From contig MAYW01000036.1 in assembly GCA_001723765.1 (NCBI GenBank), positions 1-33,963 of the forward strand: DNA of 33,963 nucleotides. The letters are read 5' to 3'. This document shows, in pieces, positions 25,277 through 33,829 of this stretch. The position numbers and the translations under genes are program-made. Source of the stretch: Candidatus Scalindua rubra (GTDB lineage: Bacteria > Planctomycetota > Brocadiia > Brocadiales > Scalinduaceae). A model generated the notes under the pieces. The model was not told the DNA's origin. It was given only the letters and a program-made list of their open reading frames with translations, and ran no database searches. How positions within the stretch are numbered: the stretch's first letter is position 1; each line of letters starts with the position of its first letter.

Positions 25277-25888
25277 ATGGCAGAACAAAAAGCAACTAAT
25301 ATCAAATGGCATCATGGCAAGATTACAAAGGAAGACAGAAGAAGATTGATAAATCAAAAAGGCGTGACCATATGGCTTACGGGCCTGTCAGGTTCAGGAA
25401 AGTCAACAATTGCCGTTGAGCTTGAACATGCCCTCATTGAGAACAAACATCATGCATACATTCTCGATGGTGACAACATACGTCATGGCCTGAACAAAAA
25501 CCTTGGCTTCTCACCAGAAGACCGCACTGAGAATATTCGTCGAATTGGTGAAGTTTCAAAGTTGTTTACGGATGCAAACATAATAACAATAACGGCCTTT
25601 ATCTCACCATATAGGCAGGACAGAGATGATGTCAGGAAGCTGCTAAACGATGGTGAATTTATAGAGGTCTATGTTGAGTGTCCTGTTGACGTTTGTGAAG
25701 AGCGTGATACAAAAGGGTTATATAAAAAGGCACGCGAAGGTGAGATTAAGGAATTTACGGGTATTTCGGCGCCCTATGAAGAACCACTGAATCCTGAGTT
25801 AACGATTGATTCATCAAAGTTGTCGGTTGAGGAATCAACGAGGACTATATTAAATTATCTTGAAGAAAAAGGGTATGTGAAGTTTTAG
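25277..25888 (+). CDS. cysC: Adenylylsulfate (APS) kinase
   Basis: 203 residues. P-loop GLSGSGKS (36-43), [27 protein letters not shown] (substrate loop), [13 protein letters not shown] and [13 protein letters not shown], the classical CysC signatures in order. It phosphorylates adenosine 5'-phosphosulfate with ATP to PAPS, the donor for sulfation or for PAPS-dependent sulfate reduction. The gene has a strong AAAGGAG ribosome binding site and follows a glycosyltransferase gene by 30 nt. No ATP sulfurylase, PAPS reductase or sulfotransferase is in view; a use in making sulfated sugars is possible but not shown. Confidence 0.95.
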   Translation: MAEQKATNIKWHHGKITKEDRRRLINQKGVTIWLTGLSGSGKSTIAVELEHALIENKHHAYILDGDNIRHGLNKNLGFSPEDRTENIRRIGEVSKLFTDANIITITAFISPYRQDRDDVRKLLNDGEFIEVYVECPVDVCEERDTKGLYKKAREGEIKEFTGISAPYEEPLNPELTIDSSKLSVEESTRTILNYLEEKGYVKF

Positions 25889-25957
25889 GTAATTAATTTT
25901 TTGAATTTTGCATTCCCTGATATCCTGAAAATACTGTTCGTTCGGCAAAGCTGACTA

Positions 25958-25982
25958 AGCTAAGCTCGGCTTTGGCTTAGCT
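25958..25982. repeat. AGCTAAGC / GCTTAGCT hairpin
   Basis: A perfect 8-bp inverted repeat with a 9-nt loop, about 70 nt after cysC. A similar GAGCTAAGCTCAGCTTTG lies near 23896. Without a T-run it is probably a repeat remnant rather than a terminator. Confidence 0.5.
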
Positions 25983-26027
25983 CTGGGAATGAACCCTACA
26001 TTAATATTTGAAATTAGCTTTCCGCTA

Positions 26028-26085
26028 AATCCCCCTTTCAAATCCCCTATTTCCCCCTTTTCTAAAGGGGGACTAAGGGGGATTT
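26028..26085. repeat. AAATCCCCC / GGGGGATTT palindromic repeat, overlapping recQ
   Basis: AAATCCCCC (26028-26036) and GGGGGATTT (26077-26085) enclose an inner CCCCCTTTTCTAAAGGGGG palindrome. Its right end provides the last codons (TNPP) and stop of recQ. The same element occurs at 30679-30724 and, disrupted, at 23684-23998. Confidence 0.75.
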
Positions 26086-28232
26086 GTCTTCTGCTGTACA
26101 TAGGCTCTTACAAGTTTTGCCTCGTCATAACTTACGGCACCTTTGGAATGTTCAACAACAGGCCCTACATTCAACGTCTTTAATGTTAAAAACATTTCCT
26201 CAATTGTGTTTCGCTTTGCTGGATCAACGAGGCGGTCTATTTCGATATCACGGCCATCCCTTATCAGATTTTCAAGGTGTCCTGTGATAGTGGAAGTTGC
26301 GAGATTGCGAGCCTTTGCAATTTCCTTAATTGAAAGCCCCTTATTGAAAAGGTCATAGGTCTTTTCGATGGTTCCCCCTTTTGTCTTTTGCTGTGACATA
26401 TTAACAGATGAAATAACAGGTTTTCTGTCAGGGATTGAAATGCCGGGATTTTCATCAAGATGTGCCTTTATCTCCTCTGTAAAATCAGCACCGTATCGCT
26501 CAAGTTTGGTATCTCCAACACCACTGATGGATTTCATATCAGTCAATGTTGCAGGATAGTAAATGCACATCTCATGAAGAGTCATATCAGAAAATATTAT
26601 GTATGGAGGAACCTTGTGCTCTTCTGCAAGTCTCTTTCTGAGTACGCGAAGCCTGCCAAAAAGGACTTCATCATAAGGCTCAAACCCACTGACTTTTAAT
26701 GCTTTGGGTTTCTTCTTTGCCTCTTCTCTTTTTAATCCCTCAATTTTTTCTCTACCATAGAGTATATCTGAACCTTTCTTGGTCAGCATTAACACCGGGT
26801 ACTGGCCTCCATCCTGTACGATAGCATCCTGTGCCAGGAGTTCATCAACAATAAATTGCCAGTGTTTTTTTTCTTTGTGTTTGCCGGCGCCATAGGTCTT
26901 GATCTCGTTATGTCGAAGCTCACGAATACGCTTTGTATCAGCGCCCGATACAATATCAATGATATGTCTGATGCCAAAATACTGGCCGGTTCTTGATATG
27001 GCAGACATTACTATCTGCGCATCAATCGTTATATCCATCTTCTCAACATTACCCACACAAATATCGCATGCCCCGCAGTTTTCATTAGTATAATTCTCAC
27101 CAAAATATTCAAGAAGCTGTCTGCGTCTGCATACATTATGTGAAGCATACTTGACCGTCTGATTCAGTTTTTCCATGGAGATTGACCGCTCATTATCGTC
27201 AGGTATCTGATCTATAAAATACCTGATCTTAGGAATATCCTGTCTGCCGAAGAAGAGGATGCAATTAGCAGGCTCTCCATCACGTCCTGCACGTCCTGTT
27301 TCCTGATAATAGCTTTCTATGTTTTTTGGTAAATCAGCATGGATAACGAAGCGTACATTTGACTTATCTATTCCCATGCCAAATGCAATTGTTGCCACAA
27401 TTATGGTAACCTTGTCCCTGCTAAAGGCTTCCTGGTTTCCCTTACGTTCCTCCGTAGCCAATCCGGCATGATACGGCAGAGCGCTGATGCCATGATCTAC
27501 CAGAAACTCAGTCAATCTGAAAACCGAATCACGTGTAGTACGATAAATTATGCCTGGTTCGTCCATATGTTCTCTGAGAAATTCCAGTATTTGTGATTCC
27601 ACCTCTATTTTACTTTTTACCTGGTAAAAGAGATTCTGACGGTTAAATGATGCGCGTATTACATATGGAGACCTTAGGCCGATCTTGTTAATGATGTCAT
27701 ACTGAACCTTTGGTGTGGCAGTTGCCGTAAATGCTGTTACGGGGATGTGTGGAAATGTTTGAGTAAGACCGGAGAGGCTCAGATAATCAGGGCGAAAGTC
27801 GTGCCCCCATTCGGAAATGCAATGCGCCTCATCTATGGCAAAGAGAGCTATGGGAATAGTTTTCAGAGTTTCTAGGAAACTCGACATCGCAAAACGTTCG
27901 GGAGCAATGTAAAGCAGTTCTAAGGTATGGTTTTTCAATTTGTGGTATACAGCAGACATCTCCTGCGAACTCAACGAGCTGTTTATAAAGGCTGCAGAAA
28001 TTCCGTTCTCAATGGCCGCATCAACCTGGTCTTTCATCAGGGAGATCAAAGGGCTTATAACAACCGTAGTCCCGTTCATCATCCTGGCGGGTAATTGATA
28101 ACAGAGTGATTTCCCGCCTCCGGTAGGCATCACGGCAAAGACATCTTTCTTATCAAGTATGTTCTTGATTATAGTTTCCTGATTAGGACGAAAGGTCTGG
28201 AATCCGAAAACCTTTTTAAGTGTGTTATGCAT
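26073..28232 (-). CDS. recQ: ATP-dependent DNA helicase RecQ
   Basis: 719 residues. Helicase motifs: FGFQTFRPNQETII (motif 0), Walker A TGGGKS (37-42), DEAH (134-137), TATATP, GRAGRDGEPANCILF. The RQC region has the zinc ligands (CRRRQLLEYFGE ... CGACDIC). An HRDC domain (about 515-595, GRLRVLRKRLAEEHKVPPYIIFSD ... ISGVGDTKLERYG in part) and a C-terminal helix-turn-helix (HTH_40, KGLSIKEIAKARNLATSTITGHLE) follow. RecQ unwinds DNA 3' to 5' in recombination repair. The last few residues and the stop lie in a palindromic repeat (26028-26085), so the natural C-terminus may have been replaced. ATG start 28232. Confidence 0.96.
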   Translation of the reverse strand: MHNTLKKVFGFQTFRPNQETIIKNILDKKDVFAVMPTGGGKSLCYQLPARMMNGTTVVISPLISLMKDQVDAAIENGISAAFINSSLSSQEMSAVYHKLKNHTLELLYIAPERFAMSSFLETLKTIPIALFAIDEAHCISEWGHDFRPDYLSLSGLTQTFPHIPVTAFTATATPKVQYDIINKIGLRSPYVIRASFNRQNLFYQVKSKIEVESQILEFLREHMDEPGIIYRTTRDSVFRLTEFLVDHGISALPYHAGLATEERKGNQEAFSRDKVTIIVATIAFGMGIDKSNVRFVIHADLPKNIESYYQETGRAGRDGEPANCILFFGRQDIPKIRYFIDQIPDDNERSISMEKLNQTVKYASHNVCRRRQLLEYFGENYTNENCGACDICVGNVEKMDITIDAQIVMSAISRTGQYFGIRHIIDIVSGADTKRIRELRHNEIKTYGAGKHKEKKHWQFIVDELLAQDAIVQDGGQYPVLMLTKKGSDILYGREKIEGLKREEAKKKPKALKVSGFEPYDEVLFGRLRVLRKRLAEEHKVPPYIIFSDMTLHEMCIYYPATLTDMKSISGVGDTKLERYGADFTEEIKAHLDENPGISIPDRKPVISSVNMSQQKTKGGTIEKTYDLFNKGLSIKEIAKARNLATSTITGHLENLIRDGRDIEIDRLVDPAKRNTIEEMFLTLKTLNVGPVVEHSKGAVSYDEAKLVRAYVQQKTNPP

Positions 28233-28254
28233 ATCATTGATTTTGTACTTTCAT

Positions 28255-28417
28255 TTATCTTTTTTTGGTCTTGGCTTTGATAAACACATCTGATACCGGT
28301 ATTCCTTTAGTGCCTGCATTTATTGCCATTCTTCCTTCCCGGATAGTTTTTATTGTTTCTGAATCAGTGATTTCAAGCAGCATGTCCAGCAATTCTATCG
28401 TATCGGCATAAGGGAGG
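28255..28417 (-). pseudogene. Phd/YefM-type antitoxin remnant (C-terminal part)
   Basis: An open frame without start encodes ADTIELLDMLLEITDSETIK, then TIREGRMAINAGTKGIPVSD, ending VFIKAKTKKR. The pattern (L-DxExxxxIREGxxxIxAGxxxPxxxVF) is that of the toxin-binding C-terminus of Phd/YefM antitoxins. The DNA-binding N-terminus is missing and no toxin follows; recQ begins directly downstream. Confidence 0.45.
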
Positions 28418-29143
28418 CTAAGATTTCAATGACTTTATTTTATCTCTTAATAATGCTGCCTTTTCATAATCTTCATTGCTTACGGCCTTTTTTACTTCGA
28501 TCTCAAGCTCTTCAACAGAAAGGTTTGAGCTTTTGAAAACATCTATAATTTTAGCAGTAGGTTCGCTACTGTATTTTCTGCATTCATTAATAAAATCTGG
28601 AAAATGTTTCTTTAAAAAGTCTATAAATCTTTTGTAACTGAAGTACCCAAAAATCAATACATCCAAAGTTTCTTTTTTATTACTATAAAGGTTAATATCT
28701 ATTGATTTTCCTTGTTCAAAGAAATCTTTCAATTCATTTTCAATTAAAACATATTCATCGTCACACCTAAGGCTGGCTTGAAGAAAATGTCTACCATTTA
28801 AACCTACAGTATCAGGCAGATATTCAGAATAGTTTTTATATATGTCTTTTTTATTGTATTTTATTTCTAACAAATAATCATCTTTAGTAAGTCTTAAACT
28901 ATCATAACTAAGCCAGCTATTAAATATAGCTTTATACTGTTCAAAATTTCCTTCCCATTTGAAAACTTCATATTGTTTATCAAAGCTTGTCATTGCTTTA
29001 ATTTTGCTGTCTACAACCGAAGTTGTATTTGTTTTATAAATTATAGACAACAAATCATTTCCCGTAAAAAATTTCTTTGTCCAATATATTATAAATACTA
29101 TTGGAAGAAAGACACCTATCAGTAATATAACTATTTTATTCAT
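28418..29143 (-). CDS. Membrane-anchored protein with C-terminal UVR motif
   Basis: 241 residues. The N-terminus is a single transmembrane helix (MNKIVILLIGVFLPIVFIIY). The middle (35-200) is a soluble part with no recognised family. The last 33 residues (VEELEIEVKKAVSNEDYEKA followed by ALLRDKI) are a UVR motif, the coiled helical hairpin by which UvrB and UvrC interact and which also occurs in McsA and Clp proteins. The combination of a membrane anchor and a UVR hairpin suggests protein-protein contact at the membrane. The role is unknown. ATG start without a clear ribosome binding site; transcribed toward recQ. Confidence 0.72.
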   Translation of the reverse strand: MNKIVILLIGVFLPIVFIIYWTKKFFTGNDLLSIIYKTNTTSVVDSKIKAMTSFDKQYEVFKWEGNFEQYKAIFNSWLSYDSLRLTKDDYLLEIKYNKKDIYKNYSEYLPDTVGLNGRHFLQASLRCDDEYVLIENELKDFFEQGKSIDINLYSNKKETLDVLIFGYFSYKRFIDFLKKHFPDFINECRKYSSEPTAKIIDVFKSSNLSVEELEIEVKKAVSNEDYEKAALLRDKIKSLKS

Positions 29144-29260
29144 ACGGTAAGAAAGAGTGTACTATGCATTTTCAATAATTTTTTAATTTTATTAAATATT
29201 TGACTTATTTCAAGTGTATATCCTTTTAGGACTATTTTTTTGGTTTCTGACCTTATTCTT

Positions 29261-30658
29261 CTAGATGTGTATTGCTTCGCCTTCTATAGTGTGGAAGGCT
29301 TCGGCGAAAACTTCAGAGAGTGTTGGATGCGGGAAGACGTTGGCACTTACTTCCAGATTTGTTGCCTCCAGATTCATAGCAAGGGACATTCCACCTATCA
29401 ATTCCCCTACTTCATGGCCTATCAGGTGTACGCCGAGGATCTCTCCACTTGATGCATCGGTTATGACTTTTATGAAGCCTTCTTCTCCTTCACCAATTAT
29501 CTGGGTCTTGCCATTAGCCATGAACGGGAACCTGCCAATCTTTACCTCATAACCTTCTTTTTCTGCCTTTTCCTGGCTCATGCCAACAGATGCGACCTGG
29601 GGATTGGAGTATGTAACGCCTGGTATTGTATTTTTATTTATTGGCGGGAAGTCCATACCGGCAATATTATGCACAACGAGCAGGCCCTGTGCAGAGGCCA
29701 GATGCGCAAGTAGAGGCGGGCCACTAACATCGCCGATTGCATAAATGCCGGACTGGCTTGTTTGCATATTTTCATTTATGTTTATGAACCTTCCATTAAA
29801 CTCAAGATTAAGGGTTTCTAAACCTAAATCTTTCGTTTCAGGCTTTCTCCCTAAAGCAAGCAGGACTTTCTTACTTTGAAGTAATTCTGTGTTTCCATCA
29901 TTTTTCTTAACCGTTGTTTCTACCGCGCTATCTTTTATTTCAATCCTGTCAAGGGCAGTCTGAGTAAGGAAATTTATGCCTTTTTTTGAAAGACTTCTTC
30001 TCAATGCACTTCCCATTTCTTTATCATCTATCGGAAGGATTTCTTCCATCATTTCAATCACTGTGACATTGCTTCCAAGTGCATTATAGACATAGGCAAA
30101 TTCGATCCCTATTGCACCGCCTCCAATAATCAAAAGTGAAGACGGTATTTTTTCTAACTCCAAAATCTCGTCACTTGTTAATACGTTCTTTTTATCAAAA
30201 GGTATACCATCAAAAACTACTGGAGAAGAACCAGTAGCAATAACGATATTTTTTGTCGATATTTCTTCTTTGATTTTGTCGTCTTCTTTGACAAGAACTT
30301 TGTTTGGAGATGCTATTTGACCTATACCTTTTAACACATCAACATTATTTTTCTTAAGTAAATGCTCAATGCCGCCAAATAGTCTGTTTACGATTGTTTT
30401 CTTACGCTTGTGGAATTCACTGAAATCTGCACTTACACCTTCTGTAACCACACCGTATTCTTTGCCCCTTTTACATAGTTCGTATAAATGAGTCGATTGG
30501 ATCAGGGCCTTTGTGGGTATACAACCCTTGTGTAGACAATTCCCTCCGACCTTATCCCTTTCTATAAGTCCTACACTTAGACCTAGCTGTGCACCCTTAA
30601 TCGCAGCAACATAACCTCCAGGTCCGCCACCAATAATCAATAAATCATATTCTTTCAT
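29261..30658 (-). CDS. lpdA: Dihydrolipoyl dehydrogenase (E3)
   Basis: 465 residues from ATG 30658 (MKEYDLLIIGGGPGGYVAAI). The longer open frame to 30679 uses a codon inside a repeat and is rejected. FAD-binding GGGPGG (10-15), redox-active disulfide Cys41/Cys46 in GGNCLHKGCIPTKAL, NAD-binding GGGAIGIEFAYVYNALG, second FAD motif GIYAIGDVSG and the catalytic His-Glu pair in FPHPTLSEVFAEA. It reoxidises dihydrolipoyl groups of 2-oxoacid dehydrogenase or glycine cleavage complexes with NAD+ in the cytoplasm. No E1, E2 or lipoylated partner is in view. A palindromic repeat lies 20 nt upstream, where a ribosome binding site or promoter would be expected. Confidence 0.95.
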   Translation of the reverse strand: MKEYDLLIIGGGPGGYVAAIKGAQLGLSVGLIERDKVGGNCLHKGCIPTKALIQSTHLYELCKRGKEYGVVTEGVSADFSEFHKRKKTIVNRLFGGIEHLLKKNNVDVLKGIGQIASPNKVLVKEDDKIKEEISTKNIVIATGSSPVVFDGIPFDKKNVLTSDEILELEKIPSSLLIIGGGAIGIEFAYVYNALGSNVTVIEMMEEILPIDDKEMGSALRRSLSKKGINFLTQTALDRIEIKDSAVETTVKKNDGNTELLQSKKVLLALGRKPETKDLGLETLNLEFNGRFININENMQTSQSGIYAIGDVSGPPLLAHLASAQGLLVVHNIAGMDFPPINKNTIPGVTYSNPQVASVGMSQEKAEKEGYEVKIGRFPFMANGKTQIIGEGEEGFIKVITDASSGEILGVHLIGHEVGELIGGMSLAMNLEATNLEVSANVFPHPTLSEVFAEAFHTIEGEAIHI

Positions 30659-30678
30659 AATATGATATTTAACCAACA

Positions 30679-30724
30679 AAATCCCCCTTCTCCCCCTTTA
30701 GTAAAGGGGGATTTAGGGGGATTT
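30679..30724. repeat. AAATCCCCC / GGGGGATTT palindromic repeat, compact copy
   Basis: AAATCCCCC and GGGGGATTT surround CCCCCTTTAGTAAAGGGGG. It separates lpdA from a truncated DUF559 gene and cuts the latter. Confidence 0.75.
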
Positions 30725-30831
30725 GTTATTTGCATTGAAATCGGTTTTCCCTTTAATTTTGACCATAGAAATATTTCTGCTTCCGTCATGTTTTTTCGCA
30801 AATATTGTCTTTTCTTCACATATTCTTTCAC
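30725..30831 (-). pseudogene. DUF559-domain protein, N-terminal remnant
   Basis: From GTG 30831 the frame reads VKEYVKKRQYLRKN then MTEAEIFLWSKLKGKPISMQ, matching the start of DUF559 (Vsr-like endonuclease fold; LRKNMTxAExxLWxxLKGK). The frame runs into the CCCCC repeat at 30724 and the catalytic part is gone. The repeat insertion or a deletion ending at it destroyed the gene. Confidence 0.55.
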
Positions 30832-30891
30832 ATGCTATTGAGTAAGTACGATAATTTTACCTAAATTAAATTGTACTCGGTTTATTTTCTA

Positions 30892-33600
30892 CTACTTTAC
30901 CTTTTCTACCTTGGCAGCGCAGATTTTGTATTCGGGCATTAAGTTTGAATTGTCTTTTGCACGTGAGGCGCTACAAGGGTCTTTTGTAAGTAAGTTTGCT
31001 TGTGCGCTTATGAAGTGGAATGGGATCCAGATTTGTTTTGGTATTATTCTGTTTGTGATATTAGCGGAAAGAGTTACATGGCCACGTCTTGTCGTTATCC
31101 TGACCATCTCTCCATCATTTATCCCAACATCATCGGCATCCTTTTGCGATATCTCTACAAATGGATAAGGTTGCTTCTGTATGCTTCCCTTTGCCCTGTG
31201 AGTCATAGTACCGCTATTAAAGTGGTAAAGAGTACGTCCAGTACTGAGAATGAATGGATAACTTTTATCAGTTTTTTCAAGAGATGATGTACTTTCTGTT
31301 ATGGAGAATTTTGCTTTTCCATTAACAAATTTTTTCTCATATAAAAATTTCGTACCGGGATGATTGACATTTGGACAAGGCCATTGTATCCCGCCATTTT
31401 CAAGTCTTTTGTAATTAATCCCGGCAAAGCGAGGTGAGACCTTCCTTATTTCGTCCCAGATGGCTTCCGGTGAATTATAATTCATGGGATAGCCCATATA
31501 AGTAGAAAGTTCAGAAATTATCTCCCAGTCCGCTTTTGCTTTACCCGGTGGTGACACGGTCTTTCTTATTCTTTGAACACGTCTTTCAATATTAGTAAAT
31601 GTACCATCCTTTTCAGCAAAACAAGCTGCTGGTAGTATTACATCTGCATATTGAGCCGTATTTGACATAAATATGTCCTGTACTATCAATAGTTTTAGAT
31701 TATTTAATGACTTCCTTACTCTTGCTATATCAGGTTCACTCACCAGGGGATCGGCTCCCATAACGTACATCGCCTTGACCTTTCCCTTATATGCATTGTT
31801 GAACATCTCCCTGATTTGTAGGCCATTATTTTTAGGTAGGTTAACTTTATAAATCTTTTCAAAAGTTTTGCGGACTTTATTATCTGAGACAGGCTGAGAG
31901 TCGGTATAAAAATCAGGCATGGCTCCCATGTTGAAGGCTCCCTGTCCGTTATTTTGGCCTAGAAGTGGGTATATTCCTGTGTTTTCCTTACCTATATTGC
32001 CTGTCAGCAGGGCAAGATTTACAAGACTCTTTACATTATCTATGCCAGATATGTGTTGCGTTATACCATTTCCATATAATATTGCGGCTTTATTTGCTTT
32101 GGCATAAATGCGGGCAGCATCCTTAATAGTTTCCTCCGGAATGCCCGTTAATTTTACGGCTTCTTTAATTTCATTTTTTGCAACTGCCCTTTTAAGTCCA
32201 TTAAAATTTCCAGTCTTTTTTTCTATAAATTTTTCATCATAGAGTTTTTCCTTGATGATTACGTCAATCATGGCGTTGATAAGAGTGGTGTCTGTCCCAT
32301 GTTGAGGGTTTAAGAAGGTTTTAGCAATCTTTGCTAACCATATCTTACGTGTATCGGTAACGATTAGCGTTTTACCATTTCGTACTGCTTTTTTTATCTC
32401 AAGCCCTATTATGGGATGTGCTTCTGTGACGTTAGCGCCGATTACAAATATAACATCGGATTTAGAGACTTCCTCGATTGAATTTGTTGGAGTACCTAAA
32501 CCAAGAGTGCTTCTAAAAGCAGTTAAAGTTGGGGCATGACATTCCGTTTCTGATTGGTCAATGTTGTTAGTACCGATGACGGCCCTGGCAAACTTTTGCA
32601 TTAAATAATTCTCTTCGTTCGTACATCGTCCTGAACTTATAAATGATATGGAGTCTTTTCCGTATTTTGATTTTATTTGTCTTAGTTTCTTGGAGATGAC
32701 GTCGTATGCCTCTTCCCAGCTTGCCTTCTCGAGATTTCCATTTCTTCTAACCATGGGGGTGCCGAGTCTATCTGGATGATTTATGAAATCATAAGCAAAT
32801 CTACCTTTCATACATAGATTGCCGTTATTTGGTGTGGATCCCACTTCTGAGGTTATTTTATTTATTCCTTTGTGATCGACATTAATATCAATCTGGCATC
32901 CGATACTGCAGTAGCCGCATGTTGATCTGACCTTTTTTATCTGGTAGGGACGACCCCTGCCCATTGCCTGTTTTTCGAATAGGGCGCCTGTTGGACATGT
33001 AGATACGCATTGACCACAAAGAACACATGTGCCATCCAGTAGTGATTCACCAAAGGGCGTGGCAACCCACGTTTGAAAACCTCTGCCACCAAACTCTATT
33101 GCATAATCTTGCTGGACTTCACCACATATCCTTACACAACGACCACATCTTATACACTTAGGTGTTTCTCTGTAAATAAGCTCATTTCTATCAGGGATGA
33201 CTCCACCTCTTTTGTCATCACTTACATATTTATCTCCCTTAATGCCCATGGTATAAGCAAGGTCTTGAAGTTCACAACAACCTGTAGCCTCGCAGGTCAT
33301 ACAATCCAGAGGATGATCTGATAAGATATATTCAAGGACACCCTTCCTGGTTCTGCGTACATTCTCAGATTCTGTATTCACAACCATGCCTTCACTCACC
33401 CTTGTTATGCACGATACCAGTAACTGCCTTGCACCTTTAACTTCGACCAGACATATTCTGCATCCGCCGTATGCTTCGAGGCGTTTATCATAGCAAAGGG
33501 TCGGAATCCAGATATCATTTTCTCTTGCTATTTCGAGTATGGTCTTGCTCTGTTCAGCCTCATAAGTTTTATCGTTTATGGTTAATTTAACCTTTTCCAT
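30892..33600 (-). CDS. fdhA: Formate dehydrogenase alpha subunit, NuoG-like N-terminus
   Basis: 902 residues. Residues 1-75 are a [2Fe-2S] domain (Cys36, 47, 50, 64). DHPLDCMTCEATGCCELQ is the His-Cys-ligated cluster segment. Two ferredoxin-type [4Fe-4S] motifs follow (CIRCGRCVRIC, CVLCGQCVSTC). The Mo-bis-MGD catalytic part starts with CGYCSIGC...CMKG. In ETECHAPT the Mo-ligand position is Cys (codon TGT, not Sec) followed by the conserved His; GANVTEAHPIIG and YADVILPA are also present. It oxidises formate or reduces CO2 in the cytoplasm and needs NuoEF-like or other electron-transfer partners, not present here. ATG start with AAAGGTGAT upstream. A REPIN-like element lies 25 nt upstream. 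Confidence 0.9.
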   Translation of the reverse strand: MEKVKLTINDKTYEAEQSKTILEIARENDIWIPTLCYDKRLEAYGGCRICLVEVKGARQLLVSCITRVSEGMVVNTESENVRRTRKGVLEYILSDHPLDCMTCEATGCCELQDLAYTMGIKGDKYVSDDKRGGVIPDRNELIYRETPKCIRCGRCVRICGEVQQDYAIEFGGRGFQTWVATPFGESLLDGTCVLCGQCVSTCPTGALFEKQAMGRGRPYQIKKVRSTCGYCSIGCQIDINVDHKGINKITSEVGSTPNNGNLCMKGRFAYDFINHPDRLGTPMVRRNGNLEKASWEEAYDVISKKLRQIKSKYGKDSISFISSGRCTNEENYLMQKFARAVIGTNNIDQSETECHAPTLTAFRSTLGLGTPTNSIEEVSKSDVIFVIGANVTEAHPIIGLEIKKAVRNGKTLIVTDTRKIWLAKIAKTFLNPQHGTDTTLINAMIDVIIKEKLYDEKFIEKKTGNFNGLKRAVAKNEIKEAVKLTGIPEETIKDAARIYAKANKAAILYGNGITQHISGIDNVKSLVNLALLTGNIGKENTGIYPLLGQNNGQGAFNMGAMPDFYTDSQPVSDNKVRKTFEKIYKVNLPKNNGLQIREMFNNAYKGKVKAMYVMGADPLVSEPDIARVRKSLNNLKLLIVQDIFMSNTAQYADVILPAACFAEKDGTFTNIERRVQRIRKTVSPPGKAKADWEIISELSTYMGYPMNYNSPEAIWDEIRKVSPRFAGINYKRLENGGIQWPCPNVNHPGTKFLYEKKFVNGKAKFSITESTSSLEKTDKSYPFILSTGRTLYHFNSGTMTHRAKGSIQKQPYPFVEISQKDADDVGINDGEMVRITTRRGHVTLSANITNRIIPKQIWIPFHFISAQANLLTKDPCSASRAKDNSNLMPEYKICAAKVEKVK

Positions 33601-33625
33601 TTAATAAAAATCACCTTTCCGTTAC

Positions 33626-33752
33626 CTAAATTGAGCGATTTTATATTATATGCCCTTGTAGCCGAAGGCTTTAGCCTGCGTTTCTCAGCATTTGATGGGG
33701 TTATGTAAGTTTCGCAACCTCAAGGTTGCGGCTACAAAATCGCTCAATTTAG
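33626..33752. repeat. REPIN-like palindromic element, copy C, with 17-bp outer inverted repeats
   Basis: Outer ends CTAAATTGAGCGATTTT (33626-33642) and AAAATCGCTCAATTTAG (33736-33752) are perfect complements. The core 33658-33735 starts GTAGCCGAAGGCTTTAGCCT and ends with CGCAACCTCAAGGTTGCG then GCTAC. This is the cleanest copy, without GC-rich inserts. It lies just upstream of fdhA and may influence its transcription. Confidence 0.8.
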
Positions 33753-33829
33753 CGTGAGTTTACGAATTAGCCGTGGCTAATTCTGCAACTTATAATACTA
33801 TAACAAGTTACAGCATCCAGTCCTTCCCC

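Noticed and set aside
30659-30679. Seven-codon extension of dihydrolipoyl dehydrogenase
   Set aside because: It begins with a non-ATG codon at the edge of a palindromic repeat; ATG 30658 matches the family start.
32515-32560. Selenocysteine at the formate dehydrogenase active site
   Set aside because: The codon at the Mo-ligand position is TGT (Cys), and the frame has no internal TGA.
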